From: CAMAVH01 sp964628235
Lineage (GTDB): Bacteria > Pseudomonadota > Alphaproteobacteria > SMXQ01
Length of the DNA: 50,765 bases
NCBI GenBank assembly: GCA_964628235.1
Contig: CAZVLU010000023.1
Coordinates: 1-50,765, forward strand
Reading direction: 5' to 3'
In this document: one piece after another, positions 33,116 to 41,658 of the stretch
Numbering within the stretch: the stretch's first letter is position 1
Layout: every line of letters begins with the position of its first letter
The notes under the pieces: generated by a model
Database searches by the model: none
Seen by the model: the letters and a program-made list of their open reading frames with translations, nothing else
What the model was told of the DNA's origin: nothing
Program-made: the position numbers and the translations under genes

Positions 33116-33652
33116 ATGGCGCCCTCTGCCCCAACCAGCGGCGAAACCATTCATGCCACCTGCGTCGCCTTCGGCGCGCGCGGCGTCCTGCTGCTGGGGC
33201 CCTCAGGCAGCGGCAAATCCGATCTCGCCCTGCGCGCCATCTTCGACCAAGGGGCAAAACTGGTGGCCGATGATCGCGTGCGGCTGACGCGGCGAGGGCA
33301 GCGCCTGATCGCCAGCCCGCCGCCCGAAGCGGCTGCCGCCGGCCTGGTCGGCGCGATCGAATCCTACGGACTTGGGATTTTGGGCCTAGCGACGGCCCAG
33401 CGCCGCGCCAGCGTGCCGCTCCTGCTGGCCGTCGCCCTGGTGCCGCCTGGCGACGTGGAGCGCTTGCCGGGAAACTGGCAAACTGCGGCTGCTCTTGAAA
33501 ATTCAGAGGGATTTGAAAGGCTTGGCCTGGCCTTGCCGCTTCTCCGGCTGGCGCCATTCGAGAGTTCTGCAGCGCTAAAACTTCGTCTTGCGCTGCACAA
33601 TGTTCGGCTTGCGGCGGGAGGGCGGTCGGGTTCTATTAAGCGCCTCGCATGA
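33116..33652 (+). CDS. hprK: HPr kinase/phosphorylase, short alphaproteobacterial form
   Basis: 178 residues corresponding only to the C-terminal catalytic domain of classical HPrK. Walker A GPSGSGKSD (28-36), ADDRVRLTRRG with the catalytic Asp pair and a C-terminal region with ALHNVRLAAG. The N-terminal domain of Firmicute enzymes is absent, as is normal in this class. It phosphorylates the seryl residue of HPr (Ser64 of the HPr here). Five bases follow the chvG stop, and the stop overlaps the rapZ ATG (ATGA). Confidence 0.92.
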   Translation: MAPSAPTSGETIHATCVAFGARGVLLLGPSGSGKSDLALRAIFDQGAKLVADDRVRLTRRGQRLIASPPPEAAAAGLVGAIESYGLGILGLATAQRRASVPLLLAVALVPPGDVERLPGNWQTAAALENSEGFERLGLALPLLRLAPFESSAALKLRLALHNVRLAAGGRSGSIKRLA

Positions 33653-34770
33653 CCAGCCGTAGCGCCCCATCCGCCGCGCGTAAGCCCAAAGCGGCCGCCG
33701 CCAAACCGACGCTCCCCGCCCAGGCCGCAAGCCAAGCCAAGGCGGCGCTGGCCGGCCCCTTGTCGCGTGTCCGGCGGCCGCGCGTCGTCTTCGTCACCGG
33801 CATGTCGGGCGCCGGGCGCTCATCGGCGCTCAAAGCGCTCGAAGACATCGGCTACGAAGCGGTCGACAATTTGCCGCTCTCCCTGATCGCCGGCCTGCTG
33901 GCGCCGGTTTCCAAAAAGGCGGCTCGCCATGCGTTGCCGCTCGCGATCGGCGTCGATATCCGCACGCGCGATTTCGGCGTCGCCTCCTTGCTCGAAACGC
34001 TCGACGCGCTGATGACGGAGAGCGCCCTCGACGCTCATTTGCTCTTTCTCGACGCCAGCGACGATGTGCTGCTGCGCCGCTATACCGAAACGCGTCGCCG
34101 CCATCCGCTCGCCATCGACCGTCCGGTGCGCGACGGCATCGCCCATGAGCGGCGCATGTTGGCCAAGCTGCGGCTGCGCGCCGACCGCGTCATCGATAGC
34201 AGCGATTTCGCGCCTGGCGATTTGCGCCGCATCGTCGAAGGGCTTTACGGCCTCGACAAGCGCGGCCAGCTCGCCGTCTGCGTCACCTCGTTTTCTTATC
34301 GTCTCGGCGTGCCGCGCGAGGCCGATCTGGTGTTCGACGCGCGCTTCCTGCGCAATCCGCATTACGTGCCGGCCTTGAAGCCGCATACCGGGCTCGATAA
34401 GGATGTCGGCGCCTATGTCGCCGCCGACGCCGGATTCGACGAGTTCTTCGAGTCCTTGACTCATCTTCTCGCCCTGCTGCTGCCGCGCTTCGCGCAAGAG
34501 GGCAAAAGCTATCTCACCATCGCCGTCGGCTGCACCGGCGGCCGCCATCGCTCGGTCTATGTCAGCGAGCGCTTGAGCGCGTGGCTGCGCCGCCAACGCT
34601 TCGACGGCGCGTCCGACGTGATGACGCTGCATCGCGACATTCAAGGCGGCGGCTCGGGCGCCGAGCCTGCCCGAGCGGCGACTGCAAAATCGAAGCCTAT
34701 AAAATCGATGACTGCCCGGTCGCGGCGCACACCGACGGCCGCACGTGCCGGACAAGCAAGGGGACGATGA
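33649..34770 (+). CDS. rapZ: RapZ/YvcJ-family nucleotide-binding regulator
   Basis: 373 residues. Walker A GMSGAGRSSALKALED (from 51) with an Arg instead of the usual Lys, as in many RapZ proteins. The middle has RTRDFGVASLL, FLDASDDVLLRRYTETRRRHPL and GIAHERRML. The C-terminal domain has VTSFSYRLGVPREADLVFDARFLRNPHY and VGCTGGRHRSVY. In enterobacteria it is the adaptor directing RNase E to GlmZ; in alphaproteobacteria it is a PTS-linked nucleotide-binding protein of less certain role. A ~43-residue Ala/Lys-rich N-terminal extension and a basic tail are unusual. Confidence 0.93.
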   Translation: MTSRSAPSAARKPKAAAAKPTLPAQAASQAKAALAGPLSRVRRPRVVFVTGMSGAGRSSALKALEDIGYEAVDNLPLSLIAGLLAPVSKKAARHALPLAIGVDIRTRDFGVASLLETLDALMTESALDAHLLFLDASDDVLLRRYTETRRRHPLAIDRPVRDGIAHERRMLAKLRLRADRVIDSSDFAPGDLRRIVEGLYGLDKRGQLAVCVTSFSYRLGVPREADLVFDARFLRNPHYVPALKPHTGLDKDVGAYVAADAGFDEFFESLTHLLALLLPRFAQEGKSYLTIAVGCTGGRHRSVYVSERLSAWLRRQRFDGASDVMTLHRDIQGGGSGAEPARAATAKSKPIKSMTARSRRTPTAARAGQARGR

Positions 34771-35198
34771 TGATCGGATTGGTGTTGGTGACCCATGGCC
34801 GTTTGGCCGAGGAATTCGTCGCCGCGCTCGAACATGTGGTGGGCCCGCAGAAGGATCGCGTGGCGATTTCCATCGGGCCCGAGGACGACATGGAGCGTCG
34901 CCGCGCCGATATCGTCGCCGCCGTCGCCAAGGTCGATAGCGGCGCCGGCGTCATCCTGATGACCGACATGTTCGGCGGCACGCCGTCCAATCTCGCCATC
35001 TCAGTGATGAGCGAGTCGGGCGTCGAGGTGATCGCCGGCGTGAATTTGCCGATGCTCATCAAATTCGCCAGCGTGCGCGACAGCCTGCCGCTCGGCCAGG
35101 CCGTCACCGCCGTGCAGGAAGCCGGCCGCAAATATATCAACGTCGCTTCAAGCCTGCTCGCCGACGCGCCGGCCGAGCGCGAGAAGAGCCGGCGATGA
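34767..35198 (+). CDS. PTS mannose-type EIIA component
   Basis: 143 residues of the EIIA(Man) fold with the phosphorylatable His10 in LVLVTHGRLAEE. MTDMFGGTPSNLA and GVNLPMLIKFA are standard family blocks. It accepts phosphate from HPr. With no EIIB/C/D genes nearby it is part of a regulatory PTS rather than sugar uptake. The ATG at 34767 overlaps the rapZ stop and has AGGGG before it; the stop overlaps the HPr ATG. Confidence 0.95.
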   Translation: MMIGLVLVTHGRLAEEFVAALEHVVGPQKDRVAISIGPEDDMERRRADIVAAVAKVDSGAGVILMTDMFGGTPSNLAISVMSESGVEVIAGVNLPMLIKFASVRDSLPLGQAVTAVQEAGRKYINVASSLLADAPAEREKSRR

Positions 35199-35518
35199 GC
35201 CAAGCGCCCACCATGCAAGAGGACGGCAAGCTGCAGCGCACCGTCCAGGTGATCAACAAACGCGGACTGCATGCCCGCGCCGCCGCCAAGTTCGTCAAAA
35301 CCGCCGGCGCTTACGACGCCACGGTGCGCGTCTCGGCGAGCAAATGCATTGCAGCGACCGACGGCAGCAGCGTGTCGGGTCGCTCGATCATGGGTTTGAT
35401 GATGCTGGCCGCCGGCCCCGGCAGCGAATTGTGCATCCAGGTCGATGGCCGCCAGGCGGTCGAAGCCTTGGCCGCTTTGACCGCCTTGGTCGAGAACCGC
35501 TTCGACGAAGGCGAGTAA
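35195..35518 (+). CDS. ptsH: HPr phosphocarrier protein
   Basis: 107 residues. Active-site His26 in NKRGLHARAAAKFV (accepts phosphate from EI) and the HPrK target Ser64 in SGRSIMGLMML. An ~12-residue extra N-terminus is present compared with the 85-90 aa norm. The ATG overlaps the EIIA stop. Last gene of the hprK-rapZ-EIIA-HPr unit, followed by a terminator. EI (PtsI/PtsP) is not in the window. Confidence 0.95.
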   Translation: MSQAPTMQEDGKLQRTVQVINKRGLHARAAAKFVKTAGAYDATVRVSASKCIAATDGSSVSGRSIMGLMMLAAGPGSELCIQVDGRQAVEALAALTALVENRFDEGE

Positions 35519-35551
35519 TTCACCCACTTTGTCGCCGACAATATGTCCTAG

Positions 35552-35573
35552 CCCGTTGAATTCACGGGTTTTT
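35552..35573 (+). terminator. Terminator after the HPr gene
   Basis: CCCGT/ACGGG stem with a TGAATTC loop, followed by TTTTT. It lies 33 bases after the HPr stop and separates the PTS unit from ahcY. Confidence 0.7.
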
Positions 35574-35716
35574 ATTAAGCCTTGCCGTATCTCTAAACCT
35601 TTATATATAAATATAAATCTGAGTTTATATGTGACCGTTTCGCGCATCCGCGCCTGCGGTCGGGACCGCCGCGCTGGCGGCGCCCCACCCTCTTCCCCAC
35701 CATCAGGAGCTGTCCC
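35574..35716 (+). promoter_or_regulatory. ahcY leader/promoter region
   Basis: An unusually AT-rich block (35600-35630) with the inverted repeat ATATAAA/TTTATAT (35611-35617, 35624-35630) is followed by a GC-rich leader that can fold (GCGGTC/GACCGC, CGCCGCG..). AGGAG at 35705-35709 serves the GTG start. I looked for an S-adenosylhomocysteine riboswitch and could not match its conserved core. Confidence 0.4.
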
Positions 35717-37129
35717 GTGAGCAGTAAGACGTTGAGCGCGAGCGAATATAAAGTGGCCGATCTGGGCCTCGCCGATTGGGGCCGTCGCGAGCTCAATATC
35801 GCCGAAACAGAAATGCCCGGCCTGATGGCCTTGCGCGCCGAGTACGGCGACAAGAAGCCGCTCAAGGGTGCGCGCATCGCCGGCTCATTGCATATGACGA
35901 TCCAGACCGCCGTGCTGATCGAGACGCTGGCGCATCTCGGCGCCGACATCCGCTGGGCGTCGTGCAACATCTACTCGACCCAGGATCACGCCGCCGCGGC
36001 CATCGCCGCCGCCGGCATCCCCGTCTTCGCCGTGAAGGGAGAGAACCTGGTCGATTACTGGGAATACACCCACCGCATCTTCGAATGGGCCGATGGCGGC
36101 GCGCCGAACATGATCCTCGATGACGGCGGCGACGCGACTCTGCTGGTCCACCTCGGCCTGCGCGCCGAGACCGATCTGTCGGTCGTCTCGAAGCCGACCA
36201 ACGAAGAGGAAGAAGTGCTCTACGCCGCGATCGCCAAGCGCGTGAAAGAGAAGCCGGGCTACTACAAGAAGCTCGCCGAATCGATCCGCGGCGTGACCGA
36301 AGAGACCACGACCGGCGTGCATCGTCTTTACCAAATGGAAAAAGACGGCAAGCTGTTGTGGCCGGCCATCAACGTCAACGACTCGGTCACCAAGTCTAAG
36401 TTCGACAACCTTTACGGTTGCCGCGAAAGCCTGGTCGACGGCATCCGCCGCGCCACCGACGTCATGATGTCGGGCAAGGTCGCCGTGGTCGCCGGCTTCG
36501 GCGACGTCGGCAAGGGCTCGGCCGCCTCGTTGCGCAGCTCTGGCGCCCGCGTGCTGGTCACCGAAATCGATCCGATCTGCGCCTTGCAGGCGGCGATGGA
36601 AGGCTATGAGGTCGTCACGATGGACGACGCCGCCAGCAAGGGCGACATTTTCGTCACCGCGACCGGCAACCTCGACGTCATCACCGTCGATCACATGCGC
36701 CAGATGAAAGACCGCGCCATCGTCTGCAACATCGGCCACTTCGACAGCGAGATTCAGGTCGCCGGCTTGAAGAACCTCAAGTGGCACGAAGTGAAGCCGC
36801 AGGTCGACGAAGTCGAATTCCCCGACGGCCATCGCATCATCTTGTTGGCCCAGGGCCGCCTCGTGAACCTCGGCTGCGCCACCGGCCATCCGAGCTTCGT
36901 CATGAGCGCGTCCTTCACCAACCAGACGCTGGCCCAGCTCGAGCTGTGGACCAACCCGACCAAGTACGGCAAGAAGGTCTACACCTTGCCCAAGCATCTC
37001 GACGAGAAGGTCGCGGCGCTGCATCTCGCCAAGGTCGGCGCCAAGCTGACCAAGCTGACGCCCAAGCAGTCGGAATATCTCGGGATCGCCGCGAACGGCC
37101 CGTTCAAGCCCGATCAGTACCGCTACTAG
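35717..37129 (+). CDS. ahcY: S-adenosyl-L-homocysteine hydrolase
   Basis: 470 residues; a cytosolic NAD-dependent enzyme that splits S-adenosylhomocysteine to adenosine and homocysteine, relieving product inhibition of methyltransferases. Signatures: GSLHMTIQTAVLIETL, WASCNIYSTQDHAAAAIA, VVAGFGDVGKGSAASLRSSGARV (NAD site) and the C-terminal end KPDQYRY with the family's invariant Lys/Tyr. The start is GTG at 35717 with AGGAG seven bases upstream, giving MSSKTLSASEYKVADL. The length is normal for the bacterial form with the ~40-residue insertion. Confidence 0.98.
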   Translation: MSSKTLSASEYKVADLGLADWGRRELNIAETEMPGLMALRAEYGDKKPLKGARIAGSLHMTIQTAVLIETLAHLGADIRWASCNIYSTQDHAAAAIAAAGIPVFAVKGENLVDYWEYTHRIFEWADGGAPNMILDDGGDATLLVHLGLRAETDLSVVSKPTNEEEEVLYAAIAKRVKEKPGYYKKLAESIRGVTEETTTGVHRLYQMEKDGKLLWPAINVNDSVTKSKFDNLYGCRESLVDGIRRATDVMMSGKVAVVAGFGDVGKGSAASLRSSGARVLVTEIDPICALQAAMEGYEVVTMDDAASKGDIFVTATGNLDVITVDHMRQMKDRAIVCNIGHFDSEIQVAGLKNLKWHEVKPQVDEVEFPDGHRIILLAQGRLVNLGCATGHPSFVMSASFTNQTLAQLELWTNPTKYGKKVYTLPKHLDEKVAALHLAKVGAKLTKLTPKQSEYLGIAANGPFKPDQYRY

Positions 37130-37154
37130 GCCCCATTTGGGCCGCTTGTTCCGG

Positions 37155-37185
37155 CCCCGGCGCGCACTTAAACTGCGCGCCGGGG
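37155..37185 (+). promoter_or_regulatory. Strong hairpin overlapping the divL ribosome-binding site
   Basis: A 12-bp perfect stem, CCCCGGCGCGCA/TGCGCGCCGGGG, with a 7-base loop. The 3' arm runs into GGGGGA, the only Shine-Dalgarno of the divL ATG at 37193. No T-tract follows, so a terminator role for ahcY is weak and masking of divL translation is the alternative. Confidence 0.55.
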
Positions 37186-37192
37186 GAACAGC

Positions 37193-39748
37193 ATGGTTCG
37201 CGGCGTCATAAACCTTTCGGCCAAGGCCTTTGCCGGCTCGGCTCAGGCTGTCTTGTGCGACGCGGCGCGTCCCGCTGCGTTGGCCGCAGCCAGCGTCCTG
37301 CTGCCTTATCCCGCCGCTGCCCAAACTCATGCCACGAACCTGTCCGATGTCGGCCAATGGCTCGGCGGCGTCGCCCCCTGGGCGCTGCTTGCCGTCTGCG
37401 CCGGAGCGGTGATCGCCGAAGGGCTTGCCTGGCGCCGCCAACGCCAGCGCGCCAGCGCGCTCGCCAGCGAAGCTGCCGATCTGCGGGTGGCGCTTGCCGC
37501 GCGCGACGATGCGCTCAATGTGGCGCCCGGCGCCCATGCCGGTTGGACCGCCGCCGGGCAATGGATCGCCGGTCCCGAATTGGCCAACGTGCTCGGCCGT
37601 TTTCTCGACGACGAGCCGGTCAGCTATGGCGCGCTGCTGCGCCTCGTCGCCGAGGCCGACCGCGAGCGATTGGCGCAAGCCGTCGAGCGGCTGCGCGAAG
37701 AGCGCATCGGCTTTTCGCTCACCCTGCGCATCAACGGCCGAACTTGCGAGATCACCGGCAGCCCGGCGCCGTCGGGCGGCACGCTCGCCTCGGTGTTGTG
37801 GGTACATGACGTCGATCAGCGCGAACAGGAGCGCTTGCGCCAATCGGCCGGCATGGCGGCAGCCGAAGGACAGGCGCGAATCTTCGCCGAAATATTCGAT
37901 GCCCTCGAAGCGCCGGTCTGGCTGCGCCGCGCCGACGGCGTGCTGATCGCCTGCAACAAAGCTTACGCGCGGGCCGTCGAGGCCGAGACGCCCGACATCG
38001 CCATCGCCGCGCAGCGCGAACTGGTCGGCGCGCGGCTCGAATGGATCCGCGACTTGTCGGCCAGCGCCGCGAGCGACGGCAAGGCGCATAGCGGCATGTT
38101 GCATGTCGTCATCGGCGGCGCGCGCCGCCTGCTCGAAATCACAGAAACGCCGATCGGCAGCGGCCATCTCGCCGGTTTCGCCATCGACCGCACGGCGGCC
38201 GAAGAGACGCGCGCCGAGCTCGGCCGCCATATCGCCGCCCATGCCGACGTACTGGAGAAGCTCGGCACCGCTATCATCATTTACGGTCCCGACACCCGCG
38301 TGCTGTTCGCCAATTCGGCTTTCAGCCGTCTGTGGGGCCTGGAAGAAGACTGGGTCGCCAGCGCGCCCACTCATGGCGCGCTGCTCGAAGAACTGCGCGC
38401 CCGCCGACGCTTGCCCGAACAGGCCAATTTCCAGCTTTATAAAAAGGAGCGCTTGGCGCTCTATACCTCGTTGATCGAGCCGCGCGAAGAGCTGGTCTAT
38501 CTGCCCGACGAGCGCGTGCTGCGCATGGTGATCTATCCGCATCCGTTGGGCGGTTTGCTTTACACGGTCGAAGACGTCACCGACCGCCTGACGCTCGAGC
38601 GCTCCTACAACACCCTGATCGCCGTGCAGCGCGAGACGCTCGACAACCTGCATGCGGCGGTTGCCGTGTTCGGCGCCGATGGCCGCTTGAAGCTGCACAA
38701 CAACGCCTTCGCCCGCATGTGGTCCTTGTCGCCGAGCTTCCTGGCGACCGAGCCGCGCGCCATCGACATCGTCGAAGCGGTGAAGGGCCAGATGCCGCAC
38801 CAGGGCGACTGGGACGATTACAAAAAGCTGCTGGCGTCGCGCGCGACCGACCATGTGGCGCGTGTCGGCGTTTTCCGCCGCAGCGACAATTCGGTGCTCG
38901 ACTACAACAGCGTGCCGCTGCCCGACGGCGCGACCATGTTCAGCTATCTCGACGTCACCGACAGCGCCAATGTCGAAATGGCGCTGCGCGAACGCAACGA
39001 AGCGCTCGAGGCGGCGGACCATCTGAAGTCTGAGTTCATCACCAATGTGTCCTACGAGCTGCGCACGCCGCTCAACACCATCATCGGCTTCACCGAAATT
39101 CTGGCGAACCAATATTTCGGCGCGATGAACGACCGCCAGACCGAATACACGCGCGGCATTCTCGAATCGTCGCGCCAGTTGCTGGCGCTGATCGACGATA
39201 TCCTCGATCTGGCCTTGATCGAAGCCGGGCGGCTGTCGCTCGATCTCAAACCGGTGAATATCCACAGCGTGCTGTTCAGCGTCTTCACCTTGGCGCGCGA
39301 CCGCGCCCGCAAGCAGGGCGCCAAGCTGACGCTCGATTGCCCGGCCGCCATCGGCGTCGTGATGGCCGACGAGCGCCGGCTGCGCCAAGCGCTGTTCAAC
39401 CTGGTGAGCAACGCCATGAAATATATGGTCGGCGAGGGCGAGATCGTGCTCGGCGCGCGCTGGGACGAGGGCGATCTGGTGCTATCGGTCGCCGATTCGG
39501 GCAGCGGCATCTCGGCGGAAGATCAAGCGCGCGTCTTCGAGAAGTTCGAGCGCGGCGGCAACGCCAACCGCACCTCGGGCCTCGGCATCGGCCTGTCGCT
39601 GGTCAAAAGCTTTATCGAATTGCATGGCGGCCGCATCGAATTGATCTCGACGCCGGGTCAGGGCACCACCGTCGCCTGCCGCCTGCCGATGCAGGCGGTT
39701 CCGCAGATCGTCCAGCCAGAACCGGCGGAAAAACCCGCGGCGGAGTAG
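37193..39748 (+). CDS. divL: DivL-type tyrosine-H-box sensor kinase homologue
   Basis: 851 residues: an N-terminal hydrophobic segment, a transmembrane helix (about 60-74), several PAS-like domains (about 260-600), then DHp and ATPase domains. The H-box reads FITNVSYELRTPLNTIIGF, with Tyr621 in place of the phospho-His, and intact N (NLVSNAMKY), G1 (VADSGSGIS) and G2 (TSGLGIGLSLVKSF) boxes. This Tyr is the hallmark of Caulobacter DivL, which senses DivK and controls the CckA-ChpT-CtrA phosphorelay. The ATG at 37193 is used. Its place near tsaE-amgK-murU-addBA also fits divL. Confidence 0.92.
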   Translation: MVRGVINLSAKAFAGSAQAVLCDAARPAALAAASVLLPYPAAAQTHATNLSDVGQWLGGVAPWALLAVCAGAVIAEGLAWRRQRQRASALASEAADLRVALAARDDALNVAPGAHAGWTAAGQWIAGPELANVLGRFLDDEPVSYGALLRLVAEADRERLAQAVERLREERIGFSLTLRINGRTCEITGSPAPSGGTLASVLWVHDVDQREQERLRQSAGMAAAEGQARIFAEIFDALEAPVWLRRADGVLIACNKAYARAVEAETPDIAIAAQRELVGARLEWIRDLSASAASDGKAHSGMLHVVIGGARRLLEITETPIGSGHLAGFAIDRTAAEETRAELGRHIAAHADVLEKLGTAIIIYGPDTRVLFANSAFSRLWGLEEDWVASAPTHGALLEELRARRRLPEQANFQLYKKERLALYTSLIEPREELVYLPDERVLRMVIYPHPLGGLLYTVEDVTDRLTLERSYNTLIAVQRETLDNLHAAVAVFGADGRLKLHNNAFARMWSLSPSFLATEPRAIDIVEAVKGQMPHQGDWDDYKKLLASRATDHVARVGVFRRSDNSVLDYNSVPLPDGATMFSYLDVTDSANVEMALRERNEALEAADHLKSEFITNVSYELRTPLNTIIGFTEILANQYFGAMNDRQTEYTRGILESSRQLLALIDDILDLALIEAGRLSLDLKPVNIHSVLFSVFTLARDRARKQGAKLTLDCPAAIGVVMADERRLRQALFNLVSNAMKYMVGEGEIVLGARWDEGDLVLSVADSGSGISAEDQARVFEKFERGGNANRTSGLGIGLSLVKSFIELHGGRIELISTPGQGTTVACRLPMQAVPQIVQPEPAEKPAAE

Positions 39749-39766
39749 GCGCCTTTAGGCGCTGCC

Positions 39767-39783
39767 GCACGCCAAAGGCGTGC
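39767..39783. terminator. Hairpin between convergent divL and FNR genes
   Basis: GCACGCC/GGCGTGC, 7 bp, with an AAA/TTT loop; a smaller GCGCC/GGCGC hairpin is just before it (39750-39763). There are no T-tracts. The convergent position suggests a shared termination zone. Confidence 0.4.
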
Positions 39784-39803
39784 CGACCAATGGGAAGGCT
39801 CCG

Positions 39804-40823
39804 CTACGCTGAGCCGGGAACGCCACTGGTGGTCGAATATTCGAAATGCAGCGTCTCGCCGGGGTGCACCACGCTGTGCGCCCCGTGAGCGGCGCTCGCC
39901 GCTTCGGCGAAGCCCGAGAGGATGAGCTTCAGCTTGCCGGGATAATGCGCGATGTCGCCGATGGCGAAAATGCCCGGCGTCGAGGTCTGGCAGGTCGCTT
40001 GCTCGACATGGATATGATTTTTCTCGACGCCGAGGCCCCAGTCGGCGATCGGGCCGAGGTTCATCGCCAAACCGAAGAACGGCAGCAACACGTCGGCTTC
40101 CAATGTCCGGAGCTTGTCGTCGAGGTCTTTGACGATGACGCCGGTCAATTGGCCGTTGGCGCCTTCGAGCGATGAGAGCTGATAGGGCACGACCAATTCG
40201 ATCTCGCCGCTGTCGGCCAGGCTTTTCAAGCGCGCCGCCATCTCGGGCGCGGCGCGGAATTTGTCGCGCCGATGCACGACCATCACCTTGGCGGCGACGC
40301 CGGCCAGCGCGATGGCCCAATCGACCGCTGAATCGCCGCCGCCGGCGATGACGACGCGCTTGCCGCGCAATTCTTCGCGTCGCTTGACCATGTAAAAGAC
40401 GCTCTTGCCTTCGTAAGCTTCTAATCCGTCAAGCGGCGGGCGGTTGGGGCCAAAGGCGCCGCAGCCGCCGGCGACGATGACGGCCTTGGCTTGGATGGTG
40501 CCGCCGCCGGACAGGCCGAGCGAGAAGATGTCGCCGTCCTTCTTTAGCGTCATGACCTGCTGGCCAAGGTGAAAGACCGGCTTGAAGGGCGCGGCTTGCT
40601 CGGCGAGCTTGTCGATCAGGTCGGCGGCGTCGATGGCGGGATGGCCGGGAATGTCGTAGATCGGCTTTTCCGGATAGAGCGCGGTGCATTGGCCGCCCAC
40701 CATGTCGAGCGCGTCGATCACATGGCAGCGCAGCTTGAGCATGCCGCATTCGAAAATGGCGAACAGGCCGACGGGGCCGGCGCCGATGATGGCGACATCG
40801 GTCTGAACGGTCTCAGCACTCAC
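39804..40823 (-). CDS. Thioredoxin-reductase-like ferredoxin/flavodoxin-NADP(+) reductase
   Basis: 339 residues. FAD site VAIIGAGPVGLFAIFECGM, NADPH site VVIAGGGDSAVDWAIAL, and FAIGDIAHYPGKLKLILSGFAEAA. The active-site CxxC of true thioredoxin reductases is missing, as is normal for the YumC/TrxR-like FNR class, which passes electrons between NADPH and ferredoxin or flavodoxin. The start is GTG at 40823 with AGGAGA eight bases upstream. It is convergent with divL and divergent from the 247-aa gene across only 38 bases. Confidence 0.93.
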   Translation of the reverse strand: MSAETVQTDVAIIGAGPVGLFAIFECGMLKLRCHVIDALDMVGGQCTALYPEKPIYDIPGHPAIDAADLIDKLAEQAAPFKPVFHLGQQVMTLKKDGDIFSLGLSGGGTIQAKAVIVAGGCGAFGPNRPPLDGLEAYEGKSVFYMVKRREELRGKRVVIAGGGDSAVDWAIALAGVAAKVMVVHRRDKFRAAPEMAARLKSLADSGEIELVVPYQLSSLEGANGQLTGVIVKDLDDKLRTLEADVLLPFFGLAMNLGPIADWGLGVEKNHIHVEQATCQTSTPGIFAIGDIAHYPGKLKLILSGFAEAASAAHGAHSVVHPGETLHFEYSTTSGVPGSA

Positions 40824-40861
40824 GGCAAACGTCTCCTGGAACGCGGTAAAGCGGCCATAAG

Positions 40862-41605
40862 ATGGCCTCGGAGCCTGCCAAATACAACAAACTTGAGGCG
40901 GCCCGCCATGGCGCGGATAATCGGGAAAAATCCCGACAGGAGCAGCGTTTGGACCGTTTGATCAAGTTCTGGGGTGGCGACTTTGCCGAGCCGCCTTACA
41001 TCCATGCCGAAGACGGTTTTTACGTCCGCAAACCCTATCCCTTGCCGTTCGATTTGATGCCGCAGCCGTGGCGCGGCCAGATGTTCCAGTCGAAGGTGTT
41101 TCTGCTGCGGCTGGCGCCCGGCATGTCCAAGTTGATCGCCGATTACGAAGCGGGGTCGGCGGCATTCCGCAAGGCGCTGAAGATCAATCTGCTCGGCCGC
41201 ACGCCGCATTTTCTGCTCGAGCCGGGGTTTAAAGATCATCCTGAAAGCGCCGGCTTCGCCGCCGCCCTTAAGGGCCTCGCGCCGCATGCGCGGCTATTGA
41301 ACCATGTCGCCGAGATTTTCCTGCTGCCCTACCATCACAAGGGCGTGGCCGGCGACGCCAAGGCGCAGAAATGGATCGAGACCTTCCCGACCTGCGACGA
41401 CATGCGCAATTTCGCTAAGCTCAATCTCGCGCCGCGCGCGCGGGCCGGCGAAATCGCCGTCATCGTGCTGGAGGGTGCTGCGCTCTGGGGCTTTGCCCCA
41501 TCCGATGAATGCGCCGACATCGTCATTGCCGAGGAGGGGCTAGGCGGCAAAAGCCGCGCGGCCCAAACGATCAAGCGCCAACTTTCCGCCGCCGAATTGG
41601 CGTAA
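40862..41605 (+). CDS. Conserved-looking protein of unknown function
   Basis: 247 residues, soluble, no signal peptide or helix long enough to span a membrane. An N-terminal charged segment (REKSRQEQRLDRLIKFWGGDF) is followed by FYVRKPYPLPFDLMPQPWRGQMFQSKVFLLRLAPG, a His pair (LLPYHHKG) and an Ala-rich C-terminus (AGEIAVIVLEGAALWGF). Sustained codon bias like its neighbours supports a real gene. No family is recognised. It is divergent from the FNR gene with shared 38-bp control DNA. Confidence 0.7.
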   Translation: MASEPAKYNKLEAARHGADNREKSRQEQRLDRLIKFWGGDFAEPPYIHAEDGFYVRKPYPLPFDLMPQPWRGQMFQSKVFLLRLAPGMSKLIADYEAGSAAFRKALKINLLGRTPHFLLEPGFKDHPESAGFAAALKGLAPHARLLNHVAEIFLLPYHHKGVAGDAKAQKWIETFPTCDDMRNFAKLNLAPRARAGEIAVIVLEGAALWGFAPSDECADIVIAEEGLGGKSRAAQTIKRQLSAAELA

Positions 41606-41658
41606 CGCGTCGCCGACAGGCGAATTGCCGATCCTCGGAGGGACGGCTACAACAGAGC

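Noticed and set aside
31245..33557. Minus-strand open frame of 770 codons opposite chvG and hprK
   Set aside because: Antisense shadow of strongly biased codons; the plus-strand ChvG and HprK motifs are complete.
35885..39388. Minus-strand open frame of 1167 codons opposite ahcY and divL
   Set aside because: It is antisense to two well-supported genes, has no domain pattern and a composition rich in Arg/Gly/Ala/His/Asp as expected of a reversed GC-rich coding frame.
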